Shown one piece after another: positions 56,640 to 64,000 of a DNA stretch of 64,000 nucleotides. The translations under genes were made by a program, and so were the position numbers. Every line of letters starts with the position of its first letter. Positions within the stretch are counted from its first letter, which is position 1. A model generated the notes under the pieces. It searched no databases. It was not told the origin of the DNA and saw only the letters and a program-made list of their open reading frames with translations. The stretch spans positions 6,117,722 to 6,181,721 of the forward strand of contig JAUPFP010000001.1 of NCBI GenBank assembly GCA_036925085.1, written 5' to 3'. The stretch comes from Brachycybe producta. Its lineage: Eukaryota > Arthropoda > Diplopoda > Playtdesmida > Andrognathidae.

Positions 56640-57750
56640 AACGCTTCAATCACGAGGAACAGCCCATAGGTTAAAGGCAGCGTCTTCATCCATTCCACCG
56701 ATTCTTTGTCGCAGATCACCCCAACCATTGGTCGTTGTCTCCGACGGAATATTGGGAAGAGAACGATGAACCGTTTTTAGGAACAGTAAAAATTCTTCCG
56801 CCGCTCTTTCCTCCGGTAATTCCTGCCCGTATCCATAGGAATACCTCAATGCTAGTGGTACGATGTGGGCGACGTCCACCAAACTTCCTACCCATGGTTC
56901 CACGTGTGGAGTAACCTCCATGGCAGGGGTTTGGGTTTGCAAAGATACAGCGGCTCCTGGAACCGGTGTTGATCCATACTACCATAAAATCTTCATGATA
57001 CCGCAGCAGGATGACGTGTTGCCTCCCAGACTGTTGACAGGTCCACTTGTCCACAGGTTCCTTGAAATTGGAACTCGATAGTCGCAGTTAACAGATCTTG
57101 CAAGTGGACAAGATTGTTATTCATGATGCTGTCCCTCTCCGTATACCTAGGACATGGATGACATCCAGGGCATACAGCATCGTTTCCCAAAACGTCAGCC
57201 ACTAGTCTGCAGCTCCAATGCCTGTCTCTTTCTTCCACGATATGATTCTATGCCTCAGATCCCAGATAGGAGCCGCCATCAGGCGCTCGACGCTGGAGAG
57301 GGGAAATCGACATTCTGATGCTTTGTCGAACGACCGGGACAAGCTGAAACATCGGGTTTCCTGCAGGAACATCTCGACGCTGTTGAACCCATTCTTCGAA
57401 GCCGTCTCGGTTTCCCAATGCCAGGGGGGTCGATGCATGCAGTATCTCCCTATTTTTCTCCCGGAGCGCGGCCTCCTGTTGGGTAATTCTTTGTCCCATT
57501 TCCTGGACAAGTGGTTCAGCCTGCGATTTCGGCAAAATCATTCTTTCCAATGCAGTGTCCAACGCCTCATCGATGCTTGCCATTTCATTTAAATTCGACT
57601 CGCCTGACGTATCAATTGCAATTTCTTTGTTACTAGTAGCCATCCTTCTAGCGTTTCGTTCAGTCCTTCTCTTAATTTCCGATAAACTCAATTCAAGGTA
57701 GATTTTTTCTTTAACTGCCCGAGTTTCAAAAGAATTCAAAGATTTGCGAC
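56640..57750 (-). pseudogene. Diverged homologue of post-pol reading frame 2
   Basis: Minus-strand pieces align with the C-terminal part of 45,014-46,384. CPRYTERDSIMNNNLVHLQD matches CPFFGHSRRDRVLNNMMVLM. EFQFQG matches EFQYQG. WTCQQSGRQHVILLRYHEDF then MVVWINTGS matches WTAQVSGRNHAIGIRHGPDF then GIIWIHTAT. The N-terminal part has Glu/Arg-rich helical sequence (57,739-57,248). The copy is broken in several places. Its significance is that the domain was conserved between two clearly diverged elements. Confidence 0.7.
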
Positions 57751-58760
57751 TTTTTTCCGAACTTTTTTCTCTTGCTCACTCTGTTCTGGTACCTCTCCAC
57801 TCGCTGGAAATGATTTCAATGCCTCCTTAAGCCTTTGGACCGCTTCAACCAAATTCTTCCATGAATTTGAGGTCACGGATGGTGTCAGTCGACGAGCTTG
57901 TTTCGCGTCGGTCACCGATTCACTATCTCGTGCCTATTGTATTGTTCGAGGTGGACCCGCAAATCTGTCGGATGTCCGATGCGGAGGGGCGCTTTCTTGT
58001 CCCATCTTTCATCCTACCTCTACTAATCTCCATTACATTCATGGGTCCGTTTTCCCCATCATGCATAACCTGTACGGTCACTTTTCCGGCATCAAAATTC
58101 TTTACCAATATTCCTTCTGAGATTGGGAGTTCAAATACAGGCGGTCCGACATTCGGTTCGTTCTCCGCCCATTCTAGTTTAACGGGTGGCTCGCCGTAGT
58201 ACTCGGTGCAATGGAAACAGTTGGGACGAAAATCCTAACATGTGTTACACTATTATATTTAACTCGTATTGTGATCGATCTGAGCCAGATACATCGATAC
58301 CATTACAGAACTCTCAAAGATGCCCTCGGATTACATATCGCATGAATCGTAATGCAGTCGGACGTTTGCCGTTTTAATAATCTCTTGTCAGTAGCTCATC
58401 TGCACTTCCTTGGCAGTTGCTTCCATTTGACGTCTTGAAGATCCAAAACCTTGGGTGTAGCCGGGCATATCTACCGGCAATGTACAACAGAAACAAGACA
58501 AAATACAAACACATGAATGCTCAACTTATATACACATGCAATCCTGATCATGTGATATATGTTGACCAATCACTTAACAATATGTAAAAGATCATAACCT
58601 CCCGGGTCACCATGTGAGTCTATGGTCACCTCAGTGAACATGTCAAAATTATTTTATTGCTTTGCTCAACATTGGGCCATGCAATAACCATTAAAAATAT
58701 CAAAAGTTTGAATAAAATTGGACTTTTGATGTCAAATGTGCAAATACATCTTAGAAATAT
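56640..58760 (-). mobile_element. Deleted, diverged relative of the Ty3/gypsy element
   Basis: On the minus strand 58,760-58,540 resembles the middle of the 5' LTR at 37,150-37,320, including a GTCACCATA...TAGTCTATGGTGACC-like block. Next, 58,190-57,890 matches the region just after gag (PPVFELPISEG and EISRGRMKDGTRKRPSASD against SSRGRMKEGDHKECPSSSD). It is followed at once by a homologue of post-pol reading frame 2. Gag and nearly all of pol are absent. It is an old, non-autonomous fossil with many breaks. Confidence 0.7.
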
Positions 58761-59329
58761 TTATTGTAAAGAAAATAGAACATAACCGCTGCAGTGGCGC
58801 GCACTCCAAATGAAACGACTAATTTTTTGTTTTTAAAAAGAAAGCATTTGCTAACATAACTATTGTTGATTTCTCCTCCTTGTTATCGTTACCTCACCTT
58901 GGGAAGAAGATGAGTTTCTGAATAAACAGATGTAACGAGGGAGGTTTCAGTTTGTAATTGCAGGTTCTTTAAGCCAATGAAGGCTTCTGTACAAATTCGA
59001 AGCCGAAAAATAAAAATGTGTTTGAATGAAAAATACACAAATTTTATTTTATCACTTAGGGTTATTACAAATAATAAATTTGGTTTACATGTTAACTTAA
59101 GCAATAAGCCTTCCTTTATTGATTTTTAACTCTTCTAATTTAGATTTCAATTCTAATACACTAAACACTTTATTACAACATCAATGTTACAGCACTTATA
59201 CTTATTTATCTACCTAGAGTATTTTCTCAACTTAGTACTTAACTGAGTAACCAATTCTTCAACTCAAACACTTATGTAGTTTGATATACCTCTGGAGTTT
59301 CTCTGTTATTGGATGGTTCTTTTAACCCT
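58761..59329. other. AT-rich spacer, nothing recognised
   Basis: No coding sequence or repeat was identified before the 29-bp array. Confidence 0.5.
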
Positions 59330-59606
59330 TCCCACTATCCCTGCTTGGGTACTCTTTTCCCCACTATCCCTGCTTGGGTACTCTTTTCCCCACTATCCCT
59401 GTCTGGGTACTCTTTTCCCCACTATCTCTGTCTGGGTACTCTTTTCCCCACTATCTCTGTCTGGGTACTCTTTTCCCCACTATCTCTGTCTGGGTACTCT
59501 TTTCCCCACTATCTCTGTCTGGGTACTCTTTTCCCCACTATCTCTGTCTGGGTACTCTTTTCCCCACTATCCCTGTCTGGGTACTCTTTTCCCCCACTAT
59601 CTCTAT
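59330..59606. repeat. 29-bp minisatellite, about nine to ten copies
   Basis: The unit starts CCCACTATCTCTGTCTGGGT and ends ACTCTTTTC. Early units read CCTGCTTGGG, the middle ones TCTGTCTGGG and late ones CCTGTCTGGG, so subtypes are ordered along the array. The period is not a multiple of 3 and gives long false frames in all three plus-strand phases. Confidence 0.97.
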
Positions 59607-60529
59607 AGCCAATTAAGAATAAGTATTTCGTGTCTTACCTTTTTCTTGTCTGTTGTCTTACTTACTCTTTTTGTATCTAATCTTTCCTTTCTCTTTGGGC
59701 ACACTCACTAATCACTCCAACACTCACTAATTTTCGCCAAAGTCTTATTTTCTCACAATTTATAGATTTTCACAATCACTTCAAATTACTTTTAGAACAA
59801 ATCCTGAACCTTCTTTTCGAAACAACTTCCAAACTTTTATATTCAACTCCCAACTCTCCACTGAACCCTTTAAACTCTACAAACAACAAAAAACTCTTCT
59901 AATCCTCTAAACGAACGAGTTTCTCACGTCCTCCTTCAGCAACTCTCTCTCTCTGGACTACATTTTTGCAACTGCTTTTATTCCAAATGTTTATCCTTTT
60001 ATATTTTTGGGACTTCCTGTCTTTGTTTACTCTTTTTGGATTTTTAAGTTTTTTATGCTTCGCTATGAAGCATCGGAGTTATGCCTTTTTTACTCGATAC
60101 CATCTAGTTTTTTGAGTTTCCTTTCTAGCCCTTTATCTGTAATTTTTATCACTCGTTTATTTGACTTATAATTTTTTAAATTAAATTTTGAAGTGTCAAA
60201 ATTTTGATCTTTGACCGTTTATGTCAAATTGGTTTGTTTTATTTTTTATTAATTAATTTTTTATTTTTCGTTTAACACTATTTCCTGTCTTTACCACCCT
60301 TTCTCTTTTTGCTTCTTGTATATTTCTTTCATTTAGTTTCCTGCTTGAACTAATCTGTTTTTTGAATCTTGATTTTTTTTTTGTTTCCTGTCACTAATTA
60401 CTTCTTATTTCGTCGTATGGTGCAATTTTTTGTATTACATATCGTGATGCAATATGTTCTTTCATGTTAGAGGTTAAATTTCTCCAATTTAGCCTCTATT
60501 TATATATAATTATAAAAAAAACAGCAAGC
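59607..60529. other. AT/T-rich DNA, no gene
   Basis: Pyrimidine-rich sequence with CAACTC/AACTCT words continues to about 59,960, then T-rich low-complexity DNA. Nothing coding was seen. Confidence 0.5.
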
Positions 60530-61040
60530 ATTGTATTAATGGCAGCTTGTGATGCTAATTACTGTTTTACCCTTGTTAGTGTTCGTGACTTGATCTAAAT
60601 TTTGGTAAACTTAAACTGCCAAATACAACACCACTCACAGGAACAACAACCACACTTCCTTATATGTATGTTGGTGATGAAGCATTTCTCTTGAAACCAT
60701 TCATGATGCGGCCATATATATGCAAGAAAATGGCAACTTACTTACAAAAAAATATTTAACTATAGATTATCAAGAGCCAGACATCATCGAGAATGCTTTT
60801 GGTATCATGACAGCTAGATGAAGAATCTTGTTGAAACCAATACATGCTAAACCAGAAAACGCAGTAACAATAACTAAAGCTTGCTTGTGCCTTCACAATT
60901 ACCTTCGGAAATCAGAGTTTTCCTTGGCAATAGCAGATAGGAGCTACTGTCCTCCATCATTTGTTGATGCAGAAGACAACAACGGTCATATTAACCCTGG
61001 TGTCTGGAGAGCTGAAACACAACCTTTGCAACCACTTTGA
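60530..61040 (+). pseudogene. PIF/Harbinger transposase, C-terminal half, broken
   Basis: Pieces match the HARBI1-like family in order: LMAACDANYCFTLV near 60,540; YMYVGDEAFLLKPFMMRPY near 60,665-60,720, holding the second catalytic aspartate; DIIENAFGIMTAR near 60,785-60,820, holding the catalytic glutamate; and RILLKPIHAKPENAVTITKA then CLCLHNYLRKSE to about 60,920. A TGA stands where the family has tryptophan in ARWRIL, and frames change at least once. The first catalytic aspartate and N-terminal half are missing. The MADF-type companion gene lies convergently just downstream. Confidence 0.8.
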
Positions 61041-61246
61041 TTAGGAGGAAACAACTACACAAATGATGCTGGAACTATACGACATCTTTATGCTGATTTC
61101 TTTTGCTCTACAATTGAAGTTCCTTCCCAGAATTCAGCTATAAATACTTTCCATTTAATACCATTAATAAAATAAGTGTTTCGTGTAATTAACATTGTGT
61201 GTTAAATGTAATAAAGACAAAATATAAATTAGAAAACTTTATTCAT

Positions 61247-61967
61247 TTATAGGATTACGTCCTGCCTGCAAAAATATTTCCTCAATTTTAATAATTGTTT
61301 CCTGACGTTGTAATTGAGGCATTTTTTTAGCCGTTTTGCTATGTACTTCTTGTACAGATCTTCATTGTCGTCTTCTGATGCCATTTTCTCAACGAGTGAA
61401 GCGATACATTTCCCACTGTCTTGTATTGCGGAAATAATCGTTGGATTAGACGTGGGTCCAGTATTTCGTTTCTTTTTTGACGGTTTGAATGGCTTATAAC
61501 TGCCAGCTTCTGGACTGTTTCGACCAATTGTAGGAGGTGAAATAGATGTTGGGGACATGGCTGAACATGAATCATCAGTGAGCAAGGTGACAGTTGATGT
61601 ATCGTTAACATCAGAATTATACTCGTCAAATTTCTCCACATGCATTTCGTCAGTCATAGTTACGAAAATAGATTCAGCAGTTTTGCACACACTTGCGGGA
61701 TTGCAGTCAGAAACATAATTACTATCAGATCTGCATATAAAGAAAACGAAACGTATTTATTGCCTTATTTCTTGTGACATACCAGTCAAACCTTCCAAAA
61801 TCAGTGTATGGATCTAAAAATGTCATCATCTGATAATATGGCCACTCTGTGCCTTTCTTGGCTGGATCACCACTTCTTTCTTTGGCTTTCTGAATTCGAT
61901 AGCTGTCCTTTATAGATTTCCATTTTATTTTAGCTTGGTCTGCATCTGTAATAATTTTATTTAACAT
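61247..61967 (-). pseudogene. MADF/Myb-like companion gene of the Harbinger element
   Basis: The minus-strand exon 61,967-61,783 encodes the second half of a MADF DNA-binding domain: DADQAKIKWKSIKDSYRIQK then GTEWPYYQMMTFLDPYTDF. A donor GTATGT follows at 61,782. The next exon (about 61,715-61,247) is Ser/Pro-rich with a basic KPFKPSKKKR and an acidic helical tail (MASEDDNEDLYKKYIAKRLK). In PIF/Harbinger elements such a protein binds the element ends and helps bring the transposase into the nucleus. The first half of the MADF domain was not found upstream, so the gene is incomplete or diverged there. The convergent layout with the transposase is typical for the superfamily. Confidence 0.7.
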
Positions 61968-62037
61968 ACATATTACCTGTCGAAGCCCTGAAATTGTTTA
62001 TGAACCGATTTGAAAGCGGATTTCATAATTCGATTCT

Positions 62038-62280
62038 TTAGAGCAGCTGCCGCAGCTCGGACACCAAGATGAACATGCCCATCCTTTTCTCTGTTTTCCT
62101 CGCAGGTGCTGGACATTGAAACCCTCCAAATGGTCTAAATCTAGGAAATCCGGCAGCGACTAATCGACATTTATTGCGAGAATTTGGATTATCAAAGTCG
62201 TCGTTTTTCGAAGTATTCGTTTTCCGCTGCTTTTTTTGCTGTTCCGTTGTTTTCTTCGCATCATCGGTAAGATTTAACAT
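62038..62280 (-). pseudogene. Possible N-terminal exon of the Harbinger companion gene
   Basis: An 80-residue frame starts MLNLTDDAKKTTEQQKKQRK, is basic at first and then Pro/Phe/Arg-rich (FPRFRPFGGFQCPAPARK). It lies upstream of the MADF exon on the same strand. Nothing in it is diagnostic; membership of the companion gene is inferred from position only. Confidence 0.3.
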
Positions 62281-63071
62281 GATATATTCATTATGTGACG
62301 TGATATAAACAGAAAAATAACTGTTTGATCTTTTTGCCGGGCTTTTTCAAATTTGATTCTAAAATTTGAACGTCCATGAAGTTAGAACCAAATAAGGCCC
62401 TCTAGTGGCCGCCGCGGTATTTGCTTAGCAGAGAATTTTTTTCCAGGCAAACACCCATATACATAACATGAAGAAATAAATTAAATTAAAATAAATTTTG
62501 TTTCGGTCAACGGAATTTAATACAAATAGGCAGGCCAACTGCCTAAAGTGTGCTAAACACGTGGGTATTCTCCATTTTTTTCCGATTTGCACGTGTCAAA
62601 TTTTAGAAAATATGTTTGAAGGTGCGCAAAATTCTAATAGACTATAAGCTACTGTAAAAGCTGTTCCAGGCTGACATCAATAATAAATGAATCAAGAATG
62701 TACAATTAATTTTCTTAAAAATGTTTACAAATATTTTATTACATTACTATTCTAATACAATTTGTTGTTTGTTACACTAAAAGTACATTGATTACCATTC
62801 AATAATGGAATGGAAAACTTTGCCTTCCTTACACAATATCCATGATAATGTTAAAATAAACATTCTTCACATCGTTACCATTTGTGAAAACAAAATCTAA
62901 AATAAATAATTAAACTGATGTGCACATTTAAAGGTTTCTGAAGTCATTAATTACAACAGATGTGAGCATTTATCCACATAAACTAGCAAAAACAAGAACA
63001 TATAGGCCTACTGTATAATTATTACACCTTATTAAGCTAAACTCCTCCAGTGTTGTATATTATGCTCACCT
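62281..63071. other. AT-rich DNA, nothing recognised
   Basis: No coding signal. AAGGCCCTCTAGTGGCCGCC near 62,394 is a short GC-rich island that could be a transposon end, but no partner was found. Confidence 0.45.
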
Positions 63072-63338
63072 CTAGACGACACTAACCACTGCCTGAAAGT
63101 GGCCAACTCTAAGATGAAGGTATATATTATTGCCACTTATACCTCCTGGTTGATCTGTTGGGTAATAATGCCATTTATCCAATTTCTTTTTATCAGGAAT
63201 GTCATAGACACAAATTGGTACAGTGAATAAATGTGTAGCGCTAATCAGGCTGTCTGAATCACCCCACACAGTAAGTTGTCGCATTTTTGCAACAGAGGTT
63301 GTCCCAAATGTGATGAGTTGGGGGTTGTTATTCCCCAA
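63072..63338 (-). pseudogene. OTU-like cysteine protease C-terminal fragment
   Basis: The minus-strand frame reads MRQLTVWGDSDSLISATHLF then TVPICVYDIPDKK and IYLHLRVGHFQAVVSV. The pattern W-G-x-x-x-x-L-x-A, a VPIxVYD strand and a final GHFQAV, whose His would be the catalytic one (family NHFxxV), is that of the second half of OTU domains. The part with the catalytic Asp/Cys is not visible nearby. It could be a piece of a host deubiquitinase-like gene continuing elsewhere or an OTU module carried by a transposon. Confidence 0.5.
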
Positions 63339-64000
63339 TTCCCTACCTGTATATGGAAAAGGATACAGAGGGGTAACAGGTATAAGGTTCGACCCCCCCC
63401 CCCTTTTGGTTTGTTTTTGTTTAAACCTGGCCGGGGTGAATTTTTGGCTAGTGTGGAGGGTATGGGCTGGCCTTGGAAAAAAAATAAACGAGGTTTTTTA
63501 CCTTCTGCCTTTCTTATCCTCCCTTGTAGTCGTAGTTGAGGCTGGTTTCTCCTTGTTTGTTTGTGTTTTTTTTTCTTTTTTTCTTTTCTCCTTTCACTTT
63601 TCCATTAATTTAAAGCTCTTTTATTTTTTTTTATTGTTAGTAATTTAATAAAAACAATTAATTTGCACACACTTCAAATCCAAAAAACAATTAATTGCAC
63701 ACAACAAACTATTACACACCTCAAATTTTGAAGAAAAACAACCAATTTCACACCTCAAATTTTGAAGAAAAACAACCAATTTCACACCTCAACTATATGT
63801 TGCACCCTTCCCATCCAAGAACCCCATGATATTAAATTGGAGAGGGGAAAAGGTTGAAAAGTGTAGAGGGGGAGAGAGAAAAGTGTAGAGGGGGTGACGA
63901 AAATTGAAATGAAAGGAGTAAAAAAAAGGAAAAAACGACGCGCATGCGCACAATTGCCTGTTAATTTTGCTCCCGTCATTTATGACGGGTTACCCCACTA
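63339..64000. other. Low-complexity right edge, no gene
   Basis: A C run (about 63,391-63,403), T-rich stretches and a 35-bp duplication ending in AAACAACCAATTTCACACCT (about 63,715-63,788) were seen. A G-rich GTGTAGAGGGGG motif occurs twice near 63,860-63,892. No coding sequence was recognised. Confidence 0.5.

Noticed and set aside
59309-59711. Open frames of 80-132 codons across the 29-bp repeat
   Set aside because: These are by-products of a stop-free minisatellite; all three plus-strand phases are open and encode the same repeating peptide.

Overview
The window looks like AT-rich, repeat-laden genomic DNA from an invertebrate, most likely an arthropod. This rests on one well-formed host gene, a hairy/HES-family bHLH-Orange repressor with WRPW at its end, four coding exons and consensus splice sites, and on the set of transposable elements around it. 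No species can be named from the sequence alone. No rRNA, tRNA gene, CRISPR array or operon-like block was seen.

Layout. Positions 1-3300 are AT-rich with two candidate MITEs. The hairy/HES gene runs from about 3.66 to 8.47 kb (coding exons 3863-3904, 6577-6672, 6879-6969, 7195-8012). Its 2.7 kb first intron holds an LTR-type repeat swollen by a 25-bp minisatellite, followed by a 603-bp MITE. From 8.5 to 13.4 kb there are several LTR-like repeats. A decayed P element with a THAP domain spans 13.47-17.01 kb and carries a solo LTR inside it. A PIF/Harbinger transposase relic lies at 18.1-18.9 kb next to another short LTR. An apparently whole piggyBac transposon with its TTAA target duplication occupies 22,902-25,429.

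From 27.1 to 32.7 kb there are two neighbouring fossil LTR elements; the second carries an unusually GC-rich coding block. At 33.6-36.1 kb are relics of two uncharacterised, probably transposon-borne proteins on the same strand. A long Ty3/gypsy-type LTR element (36,907-47,591) follows, with gag, protease, reverse transcriptase, RNase H, integrase and two post-pol reading frames. Its last reading frame has a diverged homologue in a deleted relative at 56.6-58.8 kb on the opposite strand. The rest holds a LINE 3' fragment (49.2-50.0 kb), a 287-bp MITE, a BED-finger fragment, minisatellites, a Harbinger relic with a MADF-type companion gene (60.5-62.3 kb) and an OTU-like fragment (63.1-63.3 kb).

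How it works together: only the hairy/HES gene looks like a host gene. It would encode a nuclear DNA-binding repressor that recruits Groucho through WRPW. Everything else recognisable is mobile DNA in various states of decay, often nested: LTR in P element, LTR beside LTR, MITE and LTR in intron. Among the mobile elements only the piggyBac reading frame looks undamaged from end to end. All family assignments come from motifs read by eye; no database search was possible.
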